Part shown: one piece after another, positions 24,962-34,854 of the stretch | Layout: each line of letters begins with the position of its first letter | Position numbering within the stretch: position 1 is the stretch's first letter | Source: Curtobacterium sp. 9128 | GTDB lineage: Bacteria; Actinomycetota; Actinomycetes; Actinomycetales; Microbacteriaceae | Length of the DNA stretch: 64,000 bases | Assembly (NCBI RefSeq): GCF_007673775.1 | Contig: NZ_VEAF01000004.1 | Span: 125,451 to 189,450 of the forward strand | Reading direction: 5' to 3' | Position numbers and translations under genes: made by a program | The notes under the pieces: model-generated | What the model was told of the DNA's origin: nothing | Database searches by the model: none | What the model saw: the letters and a program-made list of their open reading frames with translations, nothing else

Positions 24962-26245
24962 ATGTCGCACACCGCCCACACGACACCCGCGTGGGTGCTC
25001 AAGCTCGTGGTCGTCACCGGGCTCGTCGGCGTCGCGAGCGGGGCCGCCGGCATCGCGGTGTGGCTCGCCCTGCAGCTCATCCAGTTCGTCGCCTTCGGGT
25101 ACGCGTTCGGCGGACACCGCGAGGCTGCCGACGCCCCCTCCGGCATGAACCGCTTCCTCGCGCTCGTGGCCGCCGGCGTCCTGACCGGGGTCGCGTGGTG
25201 GGCCATCCGGCGGTGGGGCCGCCCGGTCGTCTCCGTGCCCGCGGCGGTCGGTGGCAAGCGCATGCCCTCGCTCGCGACCATCGGCAACGCCGGCATCCAG
25301 ATCCTCGCCGTCGGGCTCGGTGCGTCCATCGGCAAGGAGGTCGCCCCGCGCGAGGTCGGTGCCTGGCTCTCGCAGCTGATCACCCGACGTGCCGGTCTCA
25401 GCGAGCGGGAGACGAGGATCCTCGTCGCCTGCGGTGCCGCCGCCGGCCTCGCGGCGGTCTACGACGTGCCGCTCGGCGGCGCGCTCTTCGCGGTCGAGGT
25501 CCTGCTCGGCGAGCTCACCTTCGCCACCGCACTGCCGGCGTTCGCCACGAGTGCCATCGCCGCGGTCGTCGCACGCCTCGTCATCCCCGACGAGGTGCTG
25601 TACCACGTGCCGGCGACCCACCTCTCGCCGTCGTTGCTCATCTGGGCCCTCGTCGTCGGACCCGTGCTCGGGTTCGCCGGGGTCGGGTTCGTCAAGCTCA
25701 CCAACCGGCTGCAGGGCATCGCGCCGAAGGGCTGGCGCCTGCTCGTCGTGCTGCCCGTCGTGTTCGCGATGGTCGGGCTCATCGCGGTGCCGTTCCCGGA
25801 GGTCCTCGGCAACGGGCGCGCGCTCGGCGTCGCGGCGATGAACACCGACAGCACCGGCGCGACGATGTTCGGCATGGCGCCCGTCATCGGGCTGCTCGTG
25901 CTCGGTCTGGTGAAGACGATCACGACGTCGGCCACCATCGGCGCCGGAGCCGTCGGCGGCACGCTCACCCCGTCCATCGCCATCGGGTCGGCCTTCGGCG
26001 GCTTCCTCGGCGGTGCCTGGATCCTCCTCTGGCCGGCCGACGGGCCGAGCCTGGTGTCGTTCGCGTTCATCGGGGCGGCGGCCTTCCTCGCCACGACCAT
26101 GCGGGCGCCGTTCACGGCCCTCGTGCTCGTCGTCGAGTTCACCCAGCAGGGAACCGACATCCTCATCCCCGCGATCCTCGCCGTCTCCGGCTCCGTCGCC
26201 GTCTCCTACGTGCTCGCGCGTCGTCGCAGCGCGCAGATGACCTGA
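24962..26245 (+). CDS. ClC-family chloride channel or Cl-/H+ antiporter
   Basis: 427 residues with about ten membrane helices. Ion-path motifs GASIGKEVAPREVG (equivalent of GREGP, keeping the gating Glu) near 120-133 and GAGAVGGTLTPS near 325 are present. No C-terminal CBS or TrkA domain. Permease for Cl- or possibly F-; the coupling mode is not clear from sequence. The ATG follows TAGGGT (24949-24954) by 7 bases. Confidence 0.88.
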   Translation: MSHTAHTTPAWVLKLVVVTGLVGVASGAAGIAVWLALQLIQFVAFGYAFGGHREAADAPSGMNRFLALVAAGVLTGVAWWAIRRWGRPVVSVPAAVGGKRMPSLATIGNAGIQILAVGLGASIGKEVAPREVGAWLSQLITRRAGLSERETRILVACGAAAGLAAVYDVPLGGALFAVEVLLGELTFATALPAFATSAIAAVVARLVIPDEVLYHVPATHLSPSLLIWALVVGPVLGFAGVGFVKLTNRLQGIAPKGWRLLVVLPVVFAMVGLIAVPFPEVLGNGRALGVAAMNTDSTGATMFGMAPVIGLLVLGLVKTITTSATIGAGAVGGTLTPSIAIGSAFGGFLGGAWILLWPADGPSLVSFAFIGAAAFLATTMRAPFTALVLVVEFTQQGTDILIPAILAVSGSVAVSYVLARRRSAQMT

Positions 26246-26386
26246 ACCGAGCGCCGACGCGACGGAGCGCCGACCCAGCGCACAGACGGCCCGCCTCGGG
26301 AGATCCCGGACATCCCGGAGCACGTCCGCCTACCATCGGCGACGGACGTGGGGCACAGGGCCCTGCACCGAGCTGAGGAGCACGGG

Positions 26387-28498
<2,112 letters not shown>

Positions 28499-28513
28499 CC
28501 CGGCCATCTGACC

Positions 28514-28553
28514 GACGGGAGGCTCGTGGCGGCGCCGCCACGAGCCTCCCGTC
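28514..28553. terminator. Perfect 40-bp palindrome after sufU
   Basis: Bases 28514-28553 are fully self-complementary, with the stem starting GACGGGAGGCTCGTGGC. It lies between convergent sufU and the quinone oxidoreductase. The same stem opening recurs at 46054 and in variants at 15293 and 36237. Confidence 0.88.
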
Positions 28554-28568
28554 CGCCACCTGGTCGCC

Positions 28569-29498
28569 TCACGGCAGCACGATCACCTTGCCGGCGATGC
28601 GACCGGCGGCGCCCTCCGCGTGCAGGGCGGGCAGTTCGGCCAGCGGGATGCGGCGGGTCACCTCCACCGTGAGCACACCCTGGTCGACGAGTGCCACCAG
28701 CTCGGCCAGCCGCTCCCGGTTCGGCAGCACGAACACCGTCGCCGCACGCACGCCGCGGGACGCGTCGTCGGGCGTCGCCATGAACGCCGTGGTGCTCACC
28801 ACGACGCCACCGTCGCGGACTGCGGCGACGTCCGCGGCGAACTGCTCCGGGTCGAGCGGCGCGAGGTTGAGCAGGACGTCGACCTGACCGTCGAGGGCGC
28901 CCAGCACGTCGGCTTCGGTGTGGTCGACGACCTCGTCGGCGCCCGCGGCTCGGACGGCGTCGGCGCTCCGCGGGCTCGCGGTGGCGATGACGTGCACGCC
29001 GGCACGTGCGGCGAGCTGGACCGCGTACTTGCCGACCACACCGCCGGCACCGACGATCAGCACCCGCTGCCCCGCCGTCAGGTGTCCGTCGTCGAACAGG
29101 GACTGCCAGGCGGTCAGCGCGACGGACGGCAGTGCGGCGGCGTCCGCGAGCGGGATGCTCGTCGGTGCGGCGACCCATGCCTCGGCCGGAGCGACGACGT
29201 ACTCCGCCGCGCCGCCGTCGCGCTCCATCGGGAGGAAACCGACGACCGCGTCGCCGACCGCGAGGTCCGTGACGCCCTCGCCGAGCGCGTCGACCATGCC
29301 CGAGACGTCGTAGCCGGGGACGTGCGGGAGCTGGATCGGGATCGGGAGGAACCCGCCGCGCATGCCGTTGTCGGCCGCGTTGTAGGCCGAGGCGGCGACC
29401 CGCACCCGGACCTGTCCCGCGGTCGGGACGGGCTGCTCGACGTCGGTGAGGTGGAGGACCTCGGGTCCGCCGACCTCGTGGAACTGGATTGCCTGCAT
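28569..29498 (-). CDS. NADPH quinone oxidoreductase, MarR-controlled
   Basis: 309-residue zinc-independent MDR enzyme. The GroES-like domain occupies the first 115 residues, Rossmann VGAGGVVGKYAVQLA is near 148-162, and the NADPH-favouring ATASPRSAD follows. It reduces quinones or enones. ATG at 29498 with GAGAGG upstream. Divergent from a MarR gene across two palindromic operators, the classic layout for an electrophile- or antibiotic-induced detoxification gene. Confidence 0.9.
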   Translation of the reverse strand: MQAIQFHEVGGPEVLHLTDVEQPVPTAGQVRVRVAASAYNAADNGMRGGFLPIPIQLPHVPGYDVSGMVDALGEGVTDLAVGDAVVGFLPMERDGGAAEYVVAPAEAWVAAPTSIPLADAAALPSVALTAWQSLFDDGHLTAGQRVLIVGAGGVVGKYAVQLAARAGVHVIATASPRSADAVRAAGADEVVDHTEADVLGALDGQVDVLLNLAPLDPEQFAADVAAVRDGGVVVSTTAFMATPDDASRGVRAATVFVLPNRERLAELVALVDQGVLTVEVTRRIPLAELPALHAEGAAGRIAGKVIVLP

Positions 29499-29517
29499 GA
29501 TCGTGCCTCTCGTAAAG

Positions 29518-29569
29518 TGCTTCGAATTCGAAGTGATCACGACGATAGCACTGCTTCGAACTCGAAGCA
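29518..29569. promoter_or_regulatory. Two MarR operators between oxidoreductase and marR
   Basis: CTTCGAATTCGAAG (29520-29533) and TGCTTCGA-AC-TCGAAGCA (29552-29569) share the half-site CTTCGAA. Centres are 34 bases apart. The second covers the start region of the MarR promoter (TAGGAT at 29575-29580). It is a likely autoregulated control region. Confidence 0.8.
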
Positions 29570-29586
29570 ACCGGTAGGATCGATCC

Positions 29587-30081
29587 ATGACCGAACCCGT
29601 CCGTTCCCTCACCCCGGCGCAGCTCGGCGCCTACCTGTCGTTCACCGAGGTCGGGGCGCTGCTCCGACCGGCGGTGGAGCGGCAGCTCAAGGACGTCGGG
29701 CAGCTGAGCTACGTGCAGTTCCAGCTCCTGGCCCGGCTCGGGGATGCACCCGACGGACACCTCCGCATGACGGACCTGGCGGACGGCGTCGTGTACAGCC
29801 GGAGCGGGCTGACCTACCAGGCGCAGCTGCTCGAGCAGCGGGGACTCATCGAGCGGGCACCGTCACCGGAGGACGAGCGCAGCACGGTCGTCACGATCAC
29901 CGGAGCCGGGCGGGACGTCCTCGCGGCGGTGTTCCCGGGGCACATCGACACCGTGCACGGGCTGCTCTTCGCGCACATCTCGGACGAGGACGCCGAGGAG
30001 CTCGCGCGGATCCTCGGTCGGGTCAGCGAGCAGCTGCGGGCGGCGCCTCCGCGGTCGGCGCGGCGGCGGCGCGAGGGGTGA
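29587..30081 (+). CDS. MarR-family regulator
   Basis: 164 residues. Winged helix-turn-helix at about 45-110: LRMTDLADGVVYSRSGLTYQAQLLEQRGLIER, and the wing with SPEDERSTVVTIT. Dimerisation helices at both ends. ATG is 6 bases after TAGGAT (29575-29580), leaderless. It probably represses itself and the divergent quinone oxidoreductase. Confidence 0.9.
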   Translation: MTEPVRSLTPAQLGAYLSFTEVGALLRPAVERQLKDVGQLSYVQFQLLARLGDAPDGHLRMTDLADGVVYSRSGLTYQAQLLEQRGLIERAPSPEDERSTVVTITGAGRDVLAAVFPGHIDTVHGLLFAHISDEDAEELARILGRVSEQLRAAPPRSARRRREG

Positions 30082-30141
30082 GCGGGGCGCCCGCGGAGCG
30101 ATGCGCCTCATCGGCGGAGTGGGCGCCCGGGGAGCGCGGAC

Positions 30142-30420
30142 TCAGCGCCGCTGACGCGTGTGCCGACGGGACGCGGCGACACCGGCGGCGACGAGCAGGG
30201 CGACCGCCAGCACCGAGGCGACCCATGCGATCGCCCGAGCGGTGCGCGCCGCGTCCTCACCCCCCACGGCGACGGAGGCGAAGTCGCCCGCGTGCAGCCA
30301 GGGGAATGCCGGCGCGAGCGGCCATGCGGTCTGCTCCGCCACCGCGGCGACGGCGACCGCGATCCCGGCGCACAGAGCGAGAATGAGCGCGGGGGCCTGG
30401 TTCCGGAGTCGGGAGCGCAT
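30142..30420 (-). CDS. Small membrane protein of unknown function
   Basis: 92 residues with two hydrophobic stretches (about 10-28 and 66-84) separated by a 35-residue loop, and a basic C-terminus. I chose the ATG at 30420, which gives MRSRLRN before the first segment; the frame extends further upstream but overlaps the neighbour. No recognisable domain. It lies 46 bases after the BLUF gene on the same strand and might be co-transcribed. Confidence 0.5.
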   Translation of the reverse strand: MRSRLRNQAPALILALCAGIAVAVAAVAEQTAWPLAPAFPWLHAGDFASVAVGGEDAARTARAIAWVASVLAVALLVAAGVAASRRHTRQRR

Positions 30421-30466
30421 CGCTACACGCCACCGGACGGTTGCGACGGGTCGGCGGGCGGAGCGG

Positions 30467-30937
30467 TCAGGCCGCGTGCCGCCCGAGCGTGATGCGCTCC
30501 TCAGGCAGTTCCTGCAGGTCGCGCCCACGGAACCACCGCAGCAGCCAGTCGGCGGGGGAGCCGGCGAGCCCGGCGGGCAGCGCGGAACGGTCGGTGATGA
30601 ACGTGCTGAAGCCCGGCTCGTCGCGGACGTCGGCGTCGGTCGGCGCGGCGAAGGCCATCGCCCAGCCGTCGAAGCGGCGGGCGTCGATGTCCTCGCGCGA
30701 GAGGGTCTTCACCTGCCGGTGACGGGTGTCGCGCTCGATCGCGTCGAACCGGTCCTCGACGCTCCACGCCTGGCCCTCGAGGACCTGGAGGAACTTCCCG
30801 CCCTTCGCGAGCAGCAGCCCGGAGACGCCGAGCGCATCGTTGCGCAGGCGTGCTTCGCGGAGCATGGCGACCAGGTCGTCGTCGGTCATCGTGTCGTTGG
30901 CGACGGACATGTACACGAGGGAGGTCAGGGAAGTCAT
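30467..30937 (-). CDS. BLUF-domain blue-light photoreceptor
   Basis: 156 residues consisting of a BLUF domain (about 4-98) and a short C-terminal tail. The FAD/photocycle residues are present: Tyr9 (LVYMS), Asn33 (RLRNDALGVSG), Gln51 (KFLQVLEG), Trp92 and Met94 (GWAMAF). These positions match those of AppA and YcgF. No output domain is fused, so it signals through a partner protein. A good promoter precedes it: TTGACC, 18-base spacer, CACACT, then 7 bases to the ATG at 30937 (leaderless). Confidence 0.9.
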   Translation of the reverse strand: MTSLTSLVYMSVANDTMTDDDLVAMLREARLRNDALGVSGLLLAKGGKFLQVLEGQAWSVEDRFDAIERDTRHRQVKTLSREDIDARRFDGWAMAFAAPTDADVRDEPGFSTFITDRSALPAGLAGSPADWLLRWFRGRDLQELPEERITLGRHAA

Positions 30938-31005
30938 CCCCGGCAGTGTGCGTCCTGCGCGGGCGGCCGGTCAAACGTCGTCCGGTGTGCGCATCCGGGC
31001 ACCGC

Positions 31006-31038
31006 ACAGGGGGCCGGTGCACCGCACCGGCCCCCTGT
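31006..31038. terminator. Hairpin after glgX
   Basis: A 15-bp perfect stem (ACAGGGGGCCGGTGC with its complement) around an ACC loop, 48 bases past the glgX stop. It is the likely terminator of glgX, and also lies upstream of the BLUF promoter. Confidence 0.8.
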
Positions 31039-31085
31039 CGTGGTCAGGCCCCTGTTCCGTCCTGGGGCCCCTGTCCGTGGTCGGC

Positions 31086-33104
31086 TCAGACGAGCGCCGT
31101 GAAGGACGCGTCGCGGACCAGGACCGTCGTCGCGTCGCCGTCGACGTGCTGCTCCGGGTCGCTCGACAGGCCGAGCGCCCACGTGCCGCCGCCCGGCTTC
31201 TCCGGCAGCGTGAACTCGACCGTGGTGTCCGAGGCGTTCAGCAGCACCGCGACGGTGTCGTCGCCCTGCGCGAGCACGAGCAGCACGGCGCGGTTGCCGG
31301 TGTCGGCCCAGTCGCCGTCCTCGAAGCCCGCGGCGTCGGCGCGCAGCACCGACACGGTGGACTCCGAGTCGCCCGGCGCGGTGCGGTACCACTCCGGACG
31401 GAGCGCGACGTGCTCCTTGCGGAAGGCGATCGCCGAGCGGGTGAACGCCAGCAGGTCCTGGTCCGCCGCGGCCCAGTCGAACCACGAGATCTCGTCGTCC
31501 TGGCAGTACGCGTTGTTGTTGCCGCCCTGCGACCGGGCGATCTCGTCGCCCCCGAGGATCATCGGCACGCCGGCGGACAGCAGCAGGGACCCGAGGAAGT
31601 TCCGGCGCTGCCGGTCGCGGTAGTCGTTCACCGCCCCGTCGTCGGTCGGACCCTCGATGCCGCCGTTGAACGACGTGTTGTTGCTCTCGCCGTCGTTGTT
31701 GTCCTCGCCGTTGGCCTCGTTGTGCTTCTCGGCGTACATCGTCAGGTCCGCCAGCGTGAAGCCGTCGTGCGCGGTGACGAAGTCGACCGAGCAGACCGGC
31801 GCGCGGCGCGAGCCCTCGTAGACGTCGGGGCTGCCGAGGACGCGCTGGACGGCGTCGCCGAGGGTGCCCTCGTCGCCCCGCCAGAACGCGCGCATGTCGT
31901 CGCGGTACTTGCCGTTCCACTCGGACCAGTCGGCCGGGAAGCCGCCGACCTGGTACCCGGCGGTGTCCCACGGCTCCGCGATCATCTTGACCTGTCGGAG
32001 CACCGGGTCCTGGTGGATGATGTCGAGGAACGCGGAGTGCTTCTCGGCCTCGCCGTCCTGGCGGGTGAGCGTCGTTGCGAGGTCGAAGCGGAAGCCGTCG
32101 ACGTGCATCTCCTCGACCCAGTAGCGGAGCGAGTCGGTGATGAGCCCGAGCGCGGACGGGTGCGACACGTTGAGGCTGTTGCCGGTGCCGGTCGTGTCGA
32201 AGTAGTTGCCCTCGTCGCCCTCGACCAGGCGGTAGTAGGACTGGTTGTCGATGCCCTTGAAGGACAGCGTCGGGCCCATGTGGTTGCCCTCGGCGGTGTG
32301 GTTGTAGACGACGTCCATGATGACCTCGAGCCCTGCGGCGTGCAGGGCCTTGACCATCGCCTTGAACTCCGTCACCTGCTGGCCCGCGGTGCCGGAGGAG
32401 GAGTACTCGTCGTGCGGCGCGAAGAAGCCGATCGAGTTGTAGCCCCAGTAGTTGCGGAGGCCCTTGTCGGCGAGCGTCGAGTCCTGGACGAACTGGTGCG
32501 TCGGCAGCAGCTCGACCGCGGTCACGCCGAGGTCGACGAGGTGCTGGATCGCGGCCGGGTGCGCCATGCCGGCGTACGTCCCACGGATCTCCTCGGGGAC
32601 GTCGGGGTGCTGCTTCGTGAAGCCCTTGACGTGCACCTCGTACACGACGGTGTCGGCGAGCGAGGTCCCCGGGCGGACGTCGCCGTCCCAGTCGAAGGCG
32701 CGGTCCGCGACGACGGACTTCGGCATCGCGCTCGCGGAGTCGCTGGTGTCGATCTGGTCGGGCTGGTCCATGTCGTGGCCGAAGAGTGCCTGGCCCCACT
32801 CGTACGTGCCGTCGATCGCGGTCGCGTAGGGGTCCAGCAGGAGCTTCGCCGGGTTGTGGCGCAGACCGTTCGCCGGGTCCCACGCGCCGTGCACGCGGAA
32901 GCCGTAGCGGGTCCCGACGGTGACGTCCGGCACGACGTCGTGGAACGTGTAGCCGGTCCGGTGGGTGAGCTCCGTGCGGTGCTCGGTCCCGTCGTCGTCG
33001 AAGCGGCAGAACTCGACACGGTCGGCGGTGGTCGAGAAGAGTGCGACGTTGGCGCCGCCGTCGACGAGCGTGACGCCGAGCGGTGAGCGCGAAGAAGTGG
33101 TCAT
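31086..33104 (-). CDS. glgX: Glycogen debranching enzyme
   Basis: 672 residues, GH13 isoamylase type that removes alpha-1,6 branches from phosphorylase-limit glycogen. The N-terminal CBM48-like domain covers 1-120. The catalytic barrel has VIMDVVYNHTAEG, nucleophile Asp in DGFRFDLA, acid Glu in IAEPWD and the third Asp in TAHDGFTLADL. The NNNAYCQDDEISWFDW stretch is GlgX-specific. Single-gene unit; ATG at 33104. Confidence 0.95.
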   Translation of the reverse strand: MTTSSRSPLGVTLVDGGANVALFSTTADRVEFCRFDDDGTEHRTELTHRTGYTFHDVVPDVTVGTRYGFRVHGAWDPANGLRHNPAKLLLDPYATAIDGTYEWGQALFGHDMDQPDQIDTSDSASAMPKSVVADRAFDWDGDVRPGTSLADTVVYEVHVKGFTKQHPDVPEEIRGTYAGMAHPAAIQHLVDLGVTAVELLPTHQFVQDSTLADKGLRNYWGYNSIGFFAPHDEYSSSGTAGQQVTEFKAMVKALHAAGLEVIMDVVYNHTAEGNHMGPTLSFKGIDNQSYYRLVEGDEGNYFDTTGTGNSLNVSHPSALGLITDSLRYWVEEMHVDGFRFDLATTLTRQDGEAEKHSAFLDIIHQDPVLRQVKMIAEPWDTAGYQVGGFPADWSEWNGKYRDDMRAFWRGDEGTLGDAVQRVLGSPDVYEGSRRAPVCSVDFVTAHDGFTLADLTMYAEKHNEANGEDNNDGESNNTSFNGGIEGPTDDGAVNDYRDRQRRNFLGSLLLSAGVPMILGGDEIARSQGGNNNAYCQDDEISWFDWAAADQDLLAFTRSAIAFRKEHVALRPEWYRTAPGDSESTVSVLRADAAGFEDGDWADTGNRAVLLVLAQGDDTVAVLLNASDTTVEFTLPEKPGGGTWALGLSSDPEQHVDGDATTVLVRDASFTALV

Positions 33105-33207
33105 GTGCCAGTTCTACTGAACCGGTGCTGTGCTCCGCACTCGGCCGCGTACCCCGTGGCGGTCGCGGCGCGGAGGTGGCGCCGGATCTGGAGTGGTCGT
33201 CACACCC

Positions 33208-34062
33208 TCACCGGAGTGTCCACGGGTCCTCGGGGCGCGACCCCGGGCGGAAGCCGTAGTGCTCGACCATCGCGACGGCCTCGGGGAACCCGTGCGCCAG
33301 GACCTCCGGCGCATGCGCGTCGCTCCCGAACGTGACCGCCCGCCCGCCCTCGTCGACCCACCACTCCGGGATCCACGACCAGAGCCGCCGGGTGTTCATC
33401 TCCAGCGCCCGACCGGACCCTGCGATCGCCCGCATCGCGGCGCGGAACCCGTCCTCGAACACCCGCGGGTCGAACGGTCCCTCGGTCTCGGACGGCCAGC
33501 TCCGGACGGCGTAGTCGATGTGGGTGAACACCTCGACGACGTCGGACCCGGCGACCATGCGGGGAACCTCGTCCAGGTAGGCCCACAGCACGTCGGCAGC
33601 GGGGCGGTGCCGGAACAGCGTCATCGGTTCGGCGCGCAGCCCGTCACGGAACGGCAGCATGTGCAGCGACCCGTTGACGCGGTCGAACGCGCCGATGTCG
33701 AGCACGGACGCGGCCGCCGACTCCCACAGGTGCGGCTGCCCGAACTCCAGCCCGGTCAGGATGCGCAGGTCGGGGAACGCGTGTCGGCATGCGTCGATCG
33801 ACGCCAGGTACCCGTCCAGGTCGAACCGGGGGAGCCGGACCATGCCGTCCGCGTCGACGTACCGGGTCTCGTGGTCGTCGAGGTCGCCCTCGTCGACCCA
33901 CCACGCGTCCTCCAGGTCCAGGTGCTCGGTGAACACCAGCGCCGGCAGCCCGATCCGGACCGCCCTGGCGCACGTCCGGCGCATCAGGTCGACCGAGGCG
34001 GGGTCCGACCCGGCGTCCCAGGAGAACTGGCTGTGCACGTGCGCGTCGGCGGGCAGCGTCAT
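33208..34062 (-). CDS. PHP-domain phosphatase (histidinol-phosphatase like)
   Basis: 284 residues. Metal motif D7-H8-V-H10, further ligands in FTEHLDL, LEFG and THIDYA, and the C-terminal GSDAHAP; this is the complete PHP site. HisK-type histidinol phosphatases have this size, but no his genes are near. ATG 34062 follows CAGAGT by 6 bases (leaderless). It lies 53 bases after the TetR gene on the same strand. Confidence 0.82.
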   Translation of the reverse strand: MTLPADAHVHSQFSWDAGSDPASVDLMRRTCARAVRIGLPALVFTEHLDLEDAWWVDEGDLDDHETRYVDADGMVRLPRFDLDGYLASIDACRHAFPDLRILTGLEFGQPHLWESAAASVLDIGAFDRVNGSLHMLPFRDGLRAEPMTLFRHRPAADVLWAYLDEVPRMVAGSDVVEVFTHIDYAVRSWPSETEGPFDPRVFEDGFRAAMRAIAGSGRALEMNTRRLWSWIPEWWVDEGGRAVTFGSDAHAPEVLAHGFPEAVAMVEHYGFRPGSRPEDPWTLR

Positions 34063-34114
34063 GGCCCGACTCTGCCACGCCAGCCGCCGCCGAGCACGTC
34101 GGCGCGGACCGGAC

Positions 34115-34708
34115 TCAGGGCGTCGCCGGGAGCAGCCGCTCGAGGAGCCGGATCGTCGCGGGGATGTCGAGGTCACGGTCGAGGAGCCACTGCACCTGGA
34201 GCCCGTCCGAGGCCGCGATGACGAGCGCGGCGACCTGCTCGAGGTCGAGGTCCGTGGTCGCCCCGCTGGCGTCGAGCCGCGCGCGGAGATCGGCGGCCAT
34301 GCTCTTCCGCCCCTCGGCGAACCGCTCGCGGAAGAACGCCTGTGCGACCTCGTTCCCGGGCTCGACCGACATCGCGAGCATGCGCGTGTACAGCGTGACG
34401 AGCCCGGGGACGCGGACGTTCGCCTCGGCCGCCCGGACCATGTCCGCGACGCCGCCGTCGTCGTCGAACTCCTGCTGGACCACCTGGTCGCGGGCGCGCA
34501 GGACCTCGACGAGCAGGGCCTCCCGTGACTCGAAGTAGTGCGTGAGGGCGGCGTGCGAGACGCCGATCGCCTCACCGATGGCGCGGAGCGAGGTGCCGTC
34601 GATGCCGCGTTCGGCGACGACGTCGAGGGTCCGGTCGAGGATCTCCTGCCGTCGCTGCACCCCCTTGGCGTAGGGGCCTCTCGTGCCGGTTCCGTCACTG
34701 GAGCTCAC
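34115..34708 (-). CDS. TetR-family regulator
   Basis: 197 residues. Helix-turn-helix at about 36-65 (TSLRAIGEAIGVSHAALTHYFESREALL), ligand domain behind it with no recognised class. I chose GTG at 34708, 7 bases after TAGGGT (complement of 34716-34721), rather than the upstream ATG. Divergent from the MFS/isomerase/oxidoreductase operon, whose promoter carries a palindrome, so it probably represses that operon. Confidence 0.87.
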   Translation of the reverse strand: MSSSDGTGTRGPYAKGVQRRQEILDRTLDVVAERGIDGTSLRAIGEAIGVSHAALTHYFESREALLVEVLRARDQVVQQEFDDDGGVADMVRAAEANVRVPGLVTLYTRMLAMSVEPGNEVAQAFFRERFAEGRKSMAADLRARLDASGATTDLDLEQVAALVIAASDGLQVQWLLDRDLDIPATIRLLERLLPATP

Positions 34709-34760
34709 GTCGACGACCCTACCGATCACCGGGCGGGACGAACTCGATCACCGCGAATAC

Positions 34761-34813
34761 TTCCGCGTGGGGGTTTTCGGTGCTACATTCCCGATCACCT
34801 AGCAGCACTAGGT
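34761..34813 (+). promoter_or_regulatory. Promoter and operator of the MFS sugar operon
   Basis: TTCCGC (34761-34766) and TACATT (34784-34789) are 17 bases apart. A perfect inverted repeat ACCTAG-N5-CTAGGT (34797-34813) starts 7 bases after the -10 and covers the expected start site, an ideal repressor position. TetR encoded opposite is the candidate. Confidence 0.7.
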
Positions 34814-34854
34814 ATTCGAGGGCCCCGAAGCCCCTGATGACTCGAGGAGGAGTC

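Noticed and set aside
30726-33086. 786-codon plus-strand open frame opposite glgX
   Set aside because: Composition is Val/Arg/Asp repetitive without motifs; glgX on the other strand has every catalytic residue.
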